Of a DNA stretch of 64,000 bases, positions 1 through 12,160 are shown piece by piece. The stretch comes from Selaginella moellendorffii (lineage: Eukaryota > Streptophyta > Lycopodiopsida > Selaginellales > Selaginellaceae): assembly GCF_000143415.4 (NCBI RefSeq), contig NW_003314273.1:2451805-2515804 (forward strand). The letters run 5' to 3'. Position 1 is the stretch's first letter, and each line of letters begins with the position of its first letter. The notes beneath the pieces are model-generated. The model made no database searches, was not told where the DNA came from, and saw nothing but the letters and a program-made list of their open reading frames with translations. The translations under genes were made by a program, and so were the position numbers.

Positions 1-463
1 AATCCGGACCACTCGCTCTTGTATATAAGCTAGGGTTTTTGGGCTAATTGATATGCACATTTATGTATTCCCTTTCCATATTCCAAGCACTCACAACTTG
101 TAATATATATAAAAACTAATACTCCAAAAAACTGAAAAATAAATTTAAATATAGATAATCACAATGAATAAATATTGATCTTTTATTTGTAAGAACCACT
201 ATATATATTACTATTAACTAAAGTACTTCACAACAAAATAAACAAGATAAATATTATAAATTTAAGAAAAAACTTTAAAGATAAAAAGTTTTACATTTAT
301 AAAACAAATTAATTATAAATTTATAATATATTTTTTATTTTGTTTTATTTTATTTTAAAATAAATTAAAAATATCTATTAAACTATTTTTTTATTATATA
401 TTAGCATAAGGAAAACAACTTTACATAATAAGTCATTTATATTTCATCTATCTTATAAATTTC

Positions 464-889
464 TTGATGAAGTATTTTAAGCTGAAGATAAATATTTTTA
501 TAATTATTATATTTTTATTATTTTTTAGTTGTAATTCTATTGAAATTTTTATTATTAATAGAATAGGCTACTCAATTTATCCATCTTGTGCATCAAAAGA
601 TGATAATATAAACCCAGGTAATTTAAATGATAGACAAAGATTTTCATTCAAGTTTGCAACAAGATGGATTGGTCGAACTCAATTTTGGTGTGATTTTAAA
701 ATTAATAATGGACCTTATAAAGAAAATTTAAGAAGTTTCTCTGTTTATGTTCAAAATAGTAATAGTGAATATGAAGAATCTGAATATATAGAGTATTATA
801 TATTTGGATATGGAATTTTTGAAACTCATAAACATTATGGAAGAGAATGGTCTATACCTAAGAAGAGATTTAATTTAGAATTTTCATAA
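464..889 (+). CDS. Plant S-protein homologue (self-incompatibility S1 family), small secreted protein
   Basis: A single open frame of 141 residues. Residues 1-24 form a lysine-containing start followed by a long Ile/Phe/Leu stretch ending in SCNS, a clear signal peptide. The mature part shows the S1-family pattern: a beta-strand start (IEIFIINRIG), then the CASKDD motif near residue 42, then an F-x-F strand, then T-x-FWCDF, then a strand ending in FSVYV. These are hallmarks of the plant S-protein homologue family, small secreted beta-sandwich proteins whose best-known member is the poppy pollen self-incompatibility ligand; most members have no known function. Only two of the usual four cysteines are visible after the signal peptide (the CASKDD and WCDF ones), so one disulfide may be missing. 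Two methionines start the frame; either could be used. The gene is very AT-rich, like its surroundings, unlike the GC-rich genes further right. Family call is fairly sure, role unknown. Confidence 0.8.
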   Translation: MMKYFKLKINIFIIIIFLLFFSCNSIEIFIINRIGYSIYPSCASKDDNINPGNLNDRQRFSFKFATRWIGRTQFWCDFKINNGPYKENLRSFSVYVQNSNSEYEESEYIEYYIFGYGIFETHKHYGREWSIPKKRFNLEFS

Positions 890-1479
890 TTTATTTATTT
901 CTATATACTATTTCACTAGTTTAGATGTGTTAAATTTTCTAATTTATTCTATTTTATATTTCTATTTTAGTAAATAGAAAATCTTAGTAAAAATATTGTT
1001 AACCAGTTCTGTATTATTATAGAGTTTATTAAATAATTTATCATATTTAAAAATTGGTATACAAATCTTGTCTTATAATCTCAATATCCTGATTTATGAT
1101 TGAGTTTACATACACCTCTAGCACTTTGAGATATTATTGACAATGAACTAGACATGGCTACATATCTACTCATAAACCTCTCATTTTTGAGGCTGGCTAA
1201 TCACACTGAGCAAAAAGATTAGCGTCCAAATAAGCATGAACTAGATATCTACTCATGCTCTAATTGACAACCTCTCATTTCATAATGTTTATATGGATGG
1301 TGCTAACATACTAAGGTTCAGAGCATAATGAGCACACGAAAGCAAAAGGATTAGTGAGGCCGTCCAATGTTCTATTATCAAGCAATTGTAAAAAAAATTG
1401 TAATCTTACATTCACAAGAATTTATAGTGGTTTTGAAAGTACCTACAAACTTAATCCAGTGTATCTTACAATAACTTAC
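890..1479. other. Intergenic AT-rich stretch with a degenerate tandem repeat
   Basis: No gene seen. Positions about 1142-1232 and 1237-1380 resemble each other: both carry 'gaactaga', 'atctactcat', 'acctctcattt', a 'gcaaaa-gattag' block and 'cgtccaa', in that order. The second unit is longer through an AT-rich insertion. It looks like an old two-copy direct repeat of roughly 100-140 bp. Confidence 0.4.
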
Positions 1480-3897
1480 TTAAATGTTGTTTAGGATGTT
1501 CTTGGATGAAGTCAGACGCGAAAATGACGCAATAAATCGGCTCTAAAACAAAACAAACGAGAAAGACAAAGTGAAGCTCTGCAGCATATCAAAAGTGTCG
1601 GAAGTTACCATTTGAAACAAGACCATGGTCCACCAGCAGCTGCTTAGGCCGAAGCCAAGCTTGTGAAATACCTGTTCATGCAAATGTGTATGATTCTTAA
1701 ACCAGGTGATGTTTGCTTTCTTACCAGCATAAGTACAGTTCCACACACAAAAGCAAATGCCATGTTAAGCCCCAGAAAATTCAAATCCCCGCTAGCCTGT
1801 GAATGCCAACGTTATTTAAACCCGATAGTTATCTCAGTACATGCAAATTATACCAGAAGCGTCCCTTCGAGAGCGAGGGCTGGCGGAGTCAGCGCTATGC
1901 TGAAAAAGAACGGTGTGACGACGGTGTGCATCTGCGGCGCAGCAGAGTATCATATCAGTTCCATAGCATGATAATCATCGCCCACCTTTTCTATGATTGC
2001 GGAATCATTTGTAAAGAGCTGCGGAAGGAAGACTGGAATCGAAATGCCTACAACCGCTGAAGCTACTCCTAGAACCACGCCGCTGACGAGGAGCTTTTGT
2101 AGCAGCCTTCGTGCCTGCAAAGGATGGAGGAAAAGTTACGTCAAGAACACAAACGAGATGCATGAGACTTGCCTGTTTCTGTTGGCCACCACAAAGCAGT
2201 CCGGGCATGAAAGACTGTGCAGTCTGAGCCAGGGGTTCTCCCCAGACCGAAAACAATGAAAATACCCCAACCATAACCTGTCAGACATCTAAGTCAAGCG
2301 AAAATGAGTAACCAGGAAAAAGATGTTGTGATCGACCTGATGAGCAGCTAGAGTCACCGCGCCTAGTGAAGTTGCAAAAAATGTGATACTTGTGTAAAAA
2401 GCCACCTACAGGATATAATGTTAATGCTTTGGAGCTCACTGTGTCACATTTACCTTGGACAACATCGTCAAAAGGACCGGACCCGTTATTTTGATCATTT
2501 GAGCGAGGTCTTCCATGCGAGGGACTTTGATCGCCAGGGGATCATAGCCCTTGTCTTTCAGTGACTTTAGCGTCAGGAACCCTCCAACATACTGCAAGCA
2601 CAAAGTATCAGAACAAGCTTTCAAAGTATATCATCAAGTGCTAGATAAGTTTGCGAACCTGCGCTAGCATTGTCGCCCAGGCCGCACCAGCAATACCGTA
2701 TCCAAGAAATGTGCACAGCAGGACGTCTCCTACAGCGTTGATGAGGCTTACGACTGCTAGCACTTTGAGAGGGCTTACCGAGTCCTGCATCCCCAAGCTA
2801 AGGAAAAGAAGAAGAAGAAGAACCTTAAAACGTTTGCATGGCTGATAAGAATGATCAAGAGTGTACATACCTTGCACCTTGCCCAACCATCGTAACCAGC
2901 ACTGCCGGCCAAGCGAAAGCTCTAATCTGAAACATTGCTCAAGCCATAATTTCAGAACATAAACCTTTTGCGGATCTTACATCAACGTAGCACGCGGCCG
3001 CAGGAATAACCGCAGTGTTTCCCCCAACAAACGCTGCAAGAACACCGATTTTGCTATCGTCTTAAGAACACCTCGAGAGACGTACCATGAAGCATCGTTC
3101 TGGACGAAAGCTTGATCACAGTGAACATCACCACGCCACAGGAAACCGCAACGAACAGAAACCTCGCTAGATGGTTTGCTGCCTCCGTTTCGTCCTGGGA
3201 TGGCGAATTCACGCCGAAGATAATGCTCATCAAGGAACACTTCCGTGAATACCTTTTTCGCAAGCGATATTGCCACAAGATTTGAGATGGCAACTGACAA
3301 GAACAGGAAACAATAGCCCAGCCCATCACAAACCACCGTTCCAGGTCCTGGAAAACGAGAGACCATATATGAAACAAGTATATGGTTTGAACTTTACGTA
3401 CCAAGAGCGGCCAGTTCTATGGAACTCGTGATGCCGACCACGCTCGTATCTATCAGACTCATAATCGGACCAGATAGCCATATCCCCAGAGCTGGACCTG
3501 CAAATGCGAAGATCTGGCGCATTTCCTCGACCAGATTCGTGCTATCATCGTCTTGAAGGAAAGCCGGTGCTTCAGGTGCGTTGTCTTCGAGAATAGTAGC
3601 AGTGCTCGCAACCTTGAGCAGTCCTTCTGTTGCTTCGATGGCGTTGTCTCCAGAAACGTAATACTTGACAGGATCATTGCTCGCCGGAGGCAAATCCCTC
3701 TCTGCTAAATCCCTCTCTTGGAATTCGGCAGTGGTGGCATTCTCCGGCTCGAGACAGCGCCACCGCTGCTTACCTCTCACTCTGAGCAGAGCAATGCGAT
3801 TGAGGCCACAACGCCGCGATCGCCCAGCTGCAAATCTGTGCAAATGGGATGCGAATTCCGCCCTAGCGGTCCAGAGACGCAATGGGGCACACTCCAT
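1480..3897 (-). CDS. Plastid MATE/DETOXIFICATION transporter of the EDS5 (DTX46/47) type
   Basis: A gene of about eleven or twelve short exons that can be followed from a methionine at 3897 to a stop at 1482-1480. Exon 1 (3897-3402) encodes an Arg/Ser-rich, transit-like N terminus and the first MATE helix, with [21 protein letters not shown]. Exon 2 (from 3347) continues in phase with [19 protein letters not shown]. Later exons give [89 protein letters not shown] (overlapping motifs of the family), [26 protein letters not shown], and a short last exon ending [12 protein letters not shown]. Introns are mostly 50-70 bp. In angiosperms this subgroup sits in the chloroplast envelope; EDS5 is linked to export of a salicylic-acid precursor. 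That substrate is family knowledge only. A decayed copy of exon 1 lies at 10064-10320. Confidence 0.88.
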
Positions 3898-4519
3898 AGC
3901 TATCGAATGGCTCTAGCGATAGAACAAAGAAAAAAAATCACTGAAAAGCTGTGATCCGAGCTGAGATTCACTGAAACCACTGTGAGCGCTCTTTACCCTC
4001 GTCCAAGCTGACAAGGAATTGCCACTCGATCAGACAAATGTGTGAAAGACGTACCGCCATTGAAACTCAATCCCGGATAAGGCACGTGTACAAATACGTG
4101 GCATGCGTATCTATACACACACACAAAGTGTAAGTTGGTTAGAAAAAACAAGGAGAGACTCGTTTCTCTTGAGCTTTCTATTGAGAAATTCTTTTACAGG
4201 GCGAGAGTCGCGCTCTTGGGACAAGAATTCTATCATCACCGTGTATCACATGCAAATAAATATGCAAGAAAAAACACAGAAACATCGATATGACAGACGA
4301 GCAAAACAATGCATTGAGTATAGTTGTTCAGCGACACAATCTCAGAATCATCAACATGGAAAATCCTGTAACCATCTGCAAGAAAACTTATTTTTCTCTG
4401 AGATCTCGATTGGTTGCTAGAGAGTAGACAAGAAGCGCGCACGTTGAGAAGCGACTTTTCCTATGTGGAGGTGGACGACGTCTATCCCCGAGTCAGAACC
4501 GGGGGTCTTCGTAACAAAA
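3898..4519. other. Intergenic, upstream of the MATE gene
   Basis: No gene seen. It holds the MATE promoter side and the approach to the gypsy remnant. The open frames here show no family pattern. Confidence 0.3.
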
Positions 4520-6720
4520 TCTTTCACGGTTTAAAGAGTTGAAAGCAAAAATCGAAGAGCATGAGATAGTACCTCTTGATTCGGAAGCTTTTGTCGAACT
4601 TCGCGAGGTGATGATGATGTGCCCGAAGCTGATGAACCTGGACCCGAACAGCAGCCAAGTCACTCACGGTCTTCATCGAGTCGCGCAAGTTGATCTGCGC
4701 TGACGATGGAAAAGATACATAATTGGATCGGAAGTATAGCCTCAAGGCCATAAGCGAGAAGCAACGGTGTAAAGCCAGTAGGTAGTTTCTCAGTCGTCAA
4801 GAAAGTCGGCCATGCGCGCGGATTATCCTGAACTAGCTTCTAAAATCGACTTAAGAGATTTGCTAGGAACCTCCGTTTGCCTTGAGGCCAATATGCACTC
4901 GATTTGAAGTGTGATATCCCCAGCTTTGTAGTCAGATCCGCTACAACTGCTCCCAAGAAATGGGATCCTCGATCCGAAAGATGGAACACCAAAACGACAA
5001 CAAATGTTATTGTAAAGAAAATTTACCTTGGTTTGCTGGTCGGCACAAGATCTAGCCTCCGCCCATTTTGTGATGCTATCAGTCACCCCAATAATATAAG
5101 CATGACGATTAAAAGCCGCCCCGAATAGCCCAAACTCCAGCGCGTAAAGGGATCCTCCGGCTCAATATGGTGCAGAGGAAGCTTATCTAAGTTTTTTTCT
5201 TGTGGACGAGATGTTATATCGGCGTCATGAAGATACTGCGTTGCGTTGGTGAGGAGGAGGCTGCACAGATCCTAGCCGCAGCACACAACAGTGGAGGTCT
5301 TTCGCAGCGATGAACACGAGCAAGATAATTCTGTGAGCTGGATATGGCCTACGTTGTACAGACAGGCTCTGCAGCATTGCCACTCTTGTCCACGGTTTCA
5401 AGCAGTCGTGTCCAATGATATCCTGTATCGCCTCGGAGAATTTTAAGCAAATCCTCATACCAAGGACATTAAACTAGGAAGACTGGACTGGTGGTTGCTG
5501 AGCCGCAAGCTGATCATTCGGCGCACATAGTGATACTATGAACGTGGGATCCACGTTCTTGTTCTTGTTGGTCAACAACTTGGAGTTGAAGGATCCAGTG
5601 TGCGTGTTAGCCCTGTAGTACTGGTCTACTCAGCAGATAAGAAAGCCGGAATGTGAAGCCGGAATCTTCGATCTCAAGTAATGGTGAAGCTTTTGAAAAG
5701 CAAAAGCGATGGCCATGCACTAACGACCAAATCGAAATTTCGCCAGCTCCGGCTCTCAAGATTTCGACCAGTAATATAAAGAGCCGACAGTGCTATCGAG
5801 GAGGAGGCACGTGAAGTACCTTGACATAAAGCGATATTGATGATCTCCTGATGTACAACCACAAAGAGGTGGAATTGTTGAGTGAAATCTAGTGGCTGAA
5901 GCGCAATAGAAGAGCATCGTTCATATGCTTGTTGACACATAAAGAGAGCAGAAGATCGTAAAAGATTATAAAGCAACTTGGGAATATTAAGGGGAAATGG
6001 AGCATAGTAAAGTTGCTCAATCTTGGGCTTATATATCTCAATTCCATGAGCACTAACAAGGTGTCCCACTAGTTCCGTCAGAAACAAAAAACTTGGTGGA
6101 GTTGACTGATACGAATATCATGAGAACTCCCAGTCACAAGATCATCCATATGAGTCGTGGAATGTGAATACCATAAGACGTTGAAAAGATGCAGGAGCGT
6201 TCATAAAATCTTCAAGGTGTCTGGAAAACGGCCTTCAGTTGATCTGGATTTGATTGTAGCCTGAGTAAAGGAACATCATGAATATCCAGAATAAATAGAA
6301 TAGTCACGAATAGTCGCAAATGCGTATGTTGCCATTAGCTTTACGTATTGGAACAATGGAAGATACTTAGTCAGCCACCTCCATAGGACAGATAAAAATA
6401 AATTGAAGGAGTTACAATTCTTGCTTGACAAGCGGCTCCAACATGGGATTGATCTTGCAAGCTGGTTGTTGAACCAGGACATGCCTTAGATGTAGAATAA
6501 CGCTGGGATCCACACCTTTCAAGTCGTGATAGTACATCCAAGAACTCTCGAAAAAGAGACTCCAGTGAGCTTTGTTTGTCAGTCGTAAGTGCGTTTCCAA
6601 TATAGAGCGGCTTGGAGACTGTGATATCCGAGTTGTAATAACTCAGGATGAATTCAAGAGCTCAGAGAGATGACTATTCAAAACTTTGTAAACAACCACA
6701 AACTTGACAGGCCCACAGCT
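4520..6720 (-). mobile_element. Decayed Ty3/gypsy retrotransposon pol region (RT, RNase H, integrase)
   Basis: Read on the minus strand the pieces occur in the order of a Ty3/gypsy polyprotein, but in several frames with stops. At 6600-6412 a stretch with YYHDLKGVDPSV and KINPMLEPLVKQEL matches the start of the reverse-transcriptase region. At 6087-5674 HLVSAHGIEIYKPKIEQL followed by a PLNIPKLLYNLL stretch fits the RT/RNase H junction. At 5086-4823 DSITKWAEARSC and FLYNNICCRFGVP fit the integrase core. At 4751-4524 a basic region with LRDSMKTVSDLAA and KFDKSFRIK fits the integrase C-terminal part. Gag, protease and both LTRs were not found. The element is dead and long degraded; orientation and identity are fairly sure, ends are approximate. 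Confidence 0.75.
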
Positions 6721-6934
6721 ATCAGTCTGATCGTATATGTAAATTGGATATGCTGGATAACAAAGATGGTGGTGCAATATTCAACTTTGTTAGAAGGTTC
6801 CTTCCCCAACAAATGATAATGAGAATATAACTTATCCAGAGGAAAATAATAAAACTTCTGATAGTAGAAGAACAGGAGAAGAAAGTGAACCGAATCCACA
6901 ATGTCAATTCCAATAATTCTAGTGGATATGCCTA

Positions 6935-7095
6935 AAATATACTTGGATTAGATTTATATTTATAGTTTATAAATATGTTTATATTTTATAAACTTTCCTA
7001 AACACTTCCTAATTTAAATTAATTTTTTGTTTATAAATTATAAATATTTTATAATTATTGATCAATTGGATTTATAAATAATAATAAATAAGAAG
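6935..7095. repeat. AT-rich palindromic repeat, second copy near 35.8 kb
   Basis: The stretch with 'ggattagattta', 'tttataaatatgttta' and 'ttataaactttcc' corresponds, in reverse complement, to the sequence around 35860-35915. Both are built around a near-palindromic core of the type 'ttataaacatgtttataa'. It may be the remains of a small non-autonomous element. Confidence 0.4.
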
Positions 7096-7449
7096 TAAAT
7101 CAAGTGTTTTATTTTTCCTTGCTAAAAAATCATCATTCTATAAAGTTAAATTTCAGGCCATAAAACTCTCCTCGCTTGTATTCCCGTGATTTCCATCGGG
7201 AAATCATCCAGCTTAGCATGGGAGCCGTGCGATTGTTCTTCTACCCTCCACAAACTTCCACTCATACTTTCCTTCCATCAGAATAAACACAAACGTGAAT
7301 GTCAATTCCTGACTGTCATGTCCATCGTGTTTTTTTTCACGCTTCTCGCATTGTCTGCTATCAGAGAGATTCACACCATAGTGATCTACACAGGGTCAAT
7401 GTCTATCCATGCATGAAGGATGGTGAAGGGGATAAGGAAGACAAAATCC

Positions 7450-8000
7450 ACGTTGGTTGTCGATTCAGACGCAAAATTCTATTGCTTGAAGCTTGCGTGG
7501 AGATTTTCATCAAGTAAATTCATTTTCCATGTTTCCGTTCACAGATGCCTTGTAGCTGTGTGGGACTAGACAAAGTGGCTACCATGCTTCGCAGGAGAAA
7601 TTTGTACAAAGACTTAAATCCTTCCAATTTTCCATTCTTCTTGTGGTGATTGAGCCGGACTAAGATCTTCTCACGGCCATGGCGGTGGTGCTCATGGTAT
7701 GCTTGGATTCACGTGGTCTTGGGGCCCGTTGGTGTGGCTGGTCGCCAGCGAGATCTTCCCAGTCGAGGTTCGCTCCACCGGCCCAGAGCATGACCGTGTG
7801 TACCAATCTCTTTTCACTTTCGCCATGGTCCTTCCTCAAGTATAGAACTCTCATCCTTTTCACGGAACTCCTCGTCCCCATGACGCTCTTTGCTTCATTG
7901 CTTCCGCCCGAGACCAAAGGAATTCCAATCGAAGAGATGAGTGGGTTGTGGAAGAGGCATTCTGGAAGAAATTTGTATAGCAGAGAAAAAAAAGAACAGG
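7450..8000 (+). pseudogene. Inverted, truncated pseudogene copy of the STP sugar transporter
   Basis: Three blocks match the intact STP gene at 10466-12160, but on the opposite strand. Positions 7456-7515 match the end of STP exon 3 (FRRKILLLEACVEIF against FGRKILLLEAGVQLF) with the following splice-donor region. Positions 7645-7930 match exon 4, including MAVVLMVC, the TVCTNL block and PETKGIPIEEMSGLWKRH. Positions 7960-8010 match the 3' untranslated region of the intact gene. Exon 4 has lost internal pieces (for example the segment after AVVLMVCL and part of the helix following TVCTNL) and the reading frame is broken. Nothing 5' of exon 3 remains. It is a broken copy, not a functional transporter. 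Confidence 0.85.
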
Positions 8001-8009
8001 ATTGACTAT

Positions 8010-9194
8010 GTCAAGCCCTTGACTAACATTTTGCAATTTTTGTTGACTCAAAACTCATTCATGTTTTCAGTTTGAGTTTTTTCAAGATCTCTAATGTACT
8101 TAAGAAAATTTGTAAATATAATTTTATTCACACACTATATTTTTGTAAGTAAAGTCTCGATATTTGTTCAACAGAATATAATACAATATATATCTAAACT
8201 TGAGTCAATGTTGTGGTTATAGATTACTATCTAAGTTGTTAAAACAAAAATCAATTCACATTTAGTATTTCTATGAGAAATCTGTGATTATGATCCTCTC
8301 TGTCGCTCGAGACATTAAAGCTTAAATACAATGTTTTGGTTTAGTCATAAAAACAATTTACAAATCCTAAACCACTAGTATTTCTATTGCAATTCTTTTA
8401 AGGAAACCCTTTTCATGCTTATTATTGAAAATTTACTATTAATAATTTATTTTTGAGAAAGTGAGGAAATACGAGTGTACTTTGGTGTTCAACACAAATC
8501 CATTTAAATTTTGTAATAAGCAAAACTGTTAATTATGTTTAAGAATATTCTTGGTATATTATCATTCTAGAGTGATGGGATCATGTTGTAATCATAAAAA
8601 GTTTTACATTTTAACATTTATACCAATAAAAAATTCCTAAAACTCTGTGAAGATTTATTTATGTGTGATTCAGATTGTGATTAATGATTGTGATTTTATG
8701 ATTCATATTCCATTTATGATTCATATATGTGATTCAAATTGAACCAATATTTTGGCCATCTTTTCCAAGACAAGACCATGAGTGTTTGTCTTGTTTTCCA
8801 GCTTACCTTAATAAATATTCAAATTCTGCAAGAAAAATATATTAGTATAATTTTTTTATATATACAAATTCTGCAGAAAAATATAGTTATCTCACCTTAA
8901 GTAATAGTTTCTTCACCTTTTCAATCCAATGGTTTATGATTGTGATTTTCTGGTTCTTCTCTAATTCATTTGTAATTTTCTTTAAATATTATAAACTAAT
9001 CTTAATATTCTAAAAACTAGACTAAGCTATCAAGCCTTTTTTATCCATCAATATAGCTTGTTGTTAACAGCAAGATAAACCAAGACTTATTGTAAAGGGT
9101 ATTAAATTATTTATTCTAACAAAAAGCTCTTGACAGTAATTTAAAAGTATAGAGTAGATTATAATATAAATGTTAAAGTAGCATATATAAATTT
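8010..9194. other. Gene-free AT-rich stretch
   Basis: No coding signal. Around 8650-8750 and 8930-8950 there are imprecise repeats of the units 'gtgatt' and 'gattcatat'. Two short blocks near 8820-8890 share 'caaattctgcag-aaaaatata'. Nothing else is supported. Confidence 0.35.
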
Positions 9195-10010
9195 TGTGAG
9201 TGCATGGAATATGAAAATAAAATACAGAAATATACATATTAATTAACCTGAAAACCTTAACTTATATATAGAAGCAAGTGGTCCAAATTAAAACTAATCC
9301 AATAGTTATCAAAATCTCAGTATACTAATATTAGTATTTGACATCATAACTGTACACTTGAACTTCAAATCATTCCCTTCTTTTAAAATGATGGAAGACA
9401 ATCAAAGTTCTTTAATGGATGGGCAAGATCTGGAAGAATATCAGGAGGAAGTATTAGTTAATTTGTAAGTGGTGTTTGTTTTTCATAGCCACTGCATATG
9501 CACAATTTTTAGAGGATTAACTTGTTAGATGTTATATTAAAATTTATAAACTTATGGTTTAACTTGCCATAACACTTAATATGATCCCTTTCACTAAGCA
9601 AAAAACTCTTTAGACAAATCACAAAGCATAAGATTAGGAAACTAAATTAACACTAAATCATCACTTTGTATTCCATATATGGATAGTTATAATGCCATTG
9701 TTGTCCCATTTTTACATGACCTAAATTTTTAGTAGATTTTGTTTGGATCAGTAAAAAAATGTTTGGCAAATAATAATCCCAAAACCTAAGATCCGCAGCT
9801 TGTTGCAATTGCAAAAGTAAACTCAACTTTGTTAGTAATATAAAATCATAATAATATAATAGTTTATATGGTGAAATATCAACAGAACTTTACACCCCTA
9901 TGACATACACATATTGAAGAAACAATAAATAATTATCCTAATCCAAATGCTAAAGTTTTATATACTTTATAATCATCCCTTTAAAGGTCCAAACTAGCTA
10001 TTCAACCAGT
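9195..10010 (-). mobile_element. Truncated LTR-retrotransposon fragment (same family as the 50-56 kb element)
   Basis: The fragment begins exactly with the LTR start seen at 49950 (TGTGAGTGCATGGAATA) and is alignable by eye to 49950-50760: the LTR (about 9195-9372), the purine-tract complement, the 'tgcacaatttttagaggatta' type block, the 'cactttgtattccatatatgg' type block and the 'catccctttaaa' block at the end. In element orientation (minus strand) this is the 3' LTR plus the end of the integrase region. The rest of the element is missing, and the fragment abuts the MATE exon-1 pseudogene. It carries no intact frame. Confidence 0.75.
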
Positions 10011-10063
10011 TATATTAAACTCACACTATAGTATTTATTGGACTCATTATCAGACTACCACTG

Positions 10064-10320
10064 CAAATGAAAAGATCTAGCATATTTCCTCCACTAAACC
10101 TCTACTATCATCATTTTGGAGGAAGATTGGTGCGGCTATGCTAGCAGTACTCTCCCTTGAGCAGTCCTTTTGTTGCATTGTCTCCAGAAACATAACACTT
10201 CATAGGTTCTTGGAGAGAAGTCCTTCTCTTTGAATTCAGCAGTGTCTAGCTCGAGACAATGCAACCCATGCTCTCATTCTGACCAGAGCAATGCCATTGA
10301 AGGGGGATCACCCAACTGTA
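10064..10320 (-). pseudogene. Decayed copy of MATE exon 1
   Basis: This stretch aligns by eye to 3498-3835, which is exon 1 of the EDS5-like MATE gene, in the same orientation. Shared landmarks include 'gaagatctggc' against 'aaagatctagc', 'tatcatc-tct/att-ttg', 'ttgagcagtcctt-tgttgc', 'ttgtctccagaaac', 'cttggaattc' against 'ctttgaattc', 'ctcgagaca' and 'gagcaatgc-attga'. It contains small deletions and stops and no downstream exons. The copy lies directly beside the truncated LTR fragment. Confidence 0.8.
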
Positions 10321-10465
10321 GAGTTCTAGGTGATTTTGATCACTGTTTGACCACTAAAAGATTTTAAACTTAACAGCCTCGAACTGAATCATATATTATG
10401 CCCATTGAATTCAGTCAAGGGATTGACTTAGTCAAAGTCAATACTGTTATTCTCTTTTTTCTCTC

Positions 10466-12160
10466 TTATACAAATCTCCTCCACAACCAGTGCCTCTTCC
10501 ACAAGCCACTCATCTCTTCGATTGGAATCCCTTTGGTCTCGGGCAGCAGCAATGCGGCAAAGAGCGTCATGGCCACGAGGAATGCCGCGAAAAGGATGAA
10601 AATTCCATACTTGAGCACGCACAGCATGGAGAGGAAGGACTGCGCCATGGCGAAAGTGAACAAGAGATTGGTGCACACGGTGATGCTCTGGCCGGCGGAG
10701 CGAACCTCGAGTGGGAAGACCTCGCTGGCGACCAGCCACGCCAGAGGACCCCAAGACCATGCAAATCCAGAGATGAACAAGCACACCATGAGCACCACCG
10801 CCATGGCCTGCATTGGCGTGAGAAGATTCACCGAGTCTTTTAGTCCGAGGCCGAGAAGAATCGCAATCCCCACCTGCAAGAAGAATGGATCCATAAGAAA
10901 AACTGGATTTTGGAAACTTGAGCTTACTTGAGCGATGAAGAGCTGCACGCCAGCTTCGAGCAAGAGAATTTTGCGTCCGAATCTATCCACGACCACCATG
11001 GAGATGATGGTGCAAACTGCGTTGATCCCGCCGATGACCACCGTCGAAACCAGTGAGGCATTGCTGCCAAATCCTACAGTCTCGAACAGCACCGGCGAGT
11101 AGAACATGATAGCGTTGATTCCACCAGCTTGCTGGAAGAACTGGAGGCAGATCGCGCAGATGAGCGGCGGCAAGTTTTTCTTCCGGATGATGTCCCGGAA
11201 CGGGTTCTTGATCAAGCTGGAAGCCACGCCAACTTCGACGAGATCGTTAAACTCTTCCTCCACTTGGTCGGTTCCCCGGATCTTCTCGAGCACTTGCTTC
11301 CCTTGAGTCAAGTAGCCGCGCTCGATCAGACTGTTTGGCGTTTCCGAGAGCACGAAGCTCCCGAGAGTGAGAAGAAGTGATGGGATCCCTCCCAGAGCAA
11401 AGGACAGCCTCCATCCCCACGGATATGCTGCCGTGAAGTAGTTTACCAAGTTGGCGATGAGGATCCCGGTCGTGATGTTTAGCTGGAAGAGAATGTTAAG
11501 TCCTCCACGCAAGTGTGGCGGCGCAACCTCTGAAAGATAGAGTGGAGTAGCCTGCGAAGAACAAACTCTCGATCGATCAGATCAGCCTTGGAGAGGAAAT
11601 AAGATCGAAGGAAAACGCTCACCTGGTTTCCAAAACCAATTCCACAGCCAAGGAAGTCGCGACCGATGATGAGCATGGGAAGGCTTTGAGCTCCAGCATT
11701 GAGGACAGTCCCCACGAGATAGAAAATCCCAGCGATGAGCATCGTCGGCTTTCTCCCCAGGTTCCTCGTCGTGTAGGACGCCCCAAACGTGGAGATCAAT
11801 CCCACAACATAGGTCGAGGACGTGAAAAGCTGAAGAAGCTGGTCATTGTACCGGCAGTAATTCCCGGATCCGCTGCTGCCTTTCGATGGATCGCGGCTGA
11901 TCGACGGGAAGAACTTCGCCAGGAAAACTTTCATTGCCGACACACCGCCTGGAAATCGAGATCGACCGATCAGCCAAAGGAGATTTTAAGGATCTTGCGA
12001 TCGATCACTCACCAGAGATGCCGATCACATAGCCAAACATGAGGCCGCTGCTGGCAGCGATGACGCAGGCGATCAAGACGCTGGATGTGAATTTCTTCTT
12101 CTCCCTCTTGATGAGCTGTTCTTCGCATCCTTCCAGCGTTCTTCCCTGGTCGTCCGCCAT
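10466..12160 (-). CDS. Sugar/proton symporter of the STP (hexose transporter) family
   Basis: Four exons: 12160-12013, 11948-11623, 11551-10928 and 10873-10466, all joined in phase at GT-AG sites. The N terminus is MADDQGRTLEGCEEQLIKRE, then the first helix ends GLMFGYVIGISGGVSAM. Major-facilitator and sugar-porter signatures follow: NLGRKPTML in the loop after helix 2, APPHLRGGLN-type region at the start of exon 3, QFFQQAGGINAIMFYSPVLF in helix 7, DRFGRKILLLEAG in the loop after helix 8, SWGPLAWLVASEVFPLEVRSAGQ and the C-terminal PETKGIPIEEM. Total length is about 500 residues, as expected for a twelve-helix plasma-membrane monosaccharide:H+ symporter. Which sugar is carried cannot be told. 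An inverted broken copy lies at 7450-8000. The start is 181 bp from the start of the divergent gene at 12342. Confidence 0.93.

Noticed and set aside
10398-10931. Plus-strand frame of 177 codons
   Set aside because: It lies antisense to the last exon of the STP gene, whose minus-strand reading is unmistakable.
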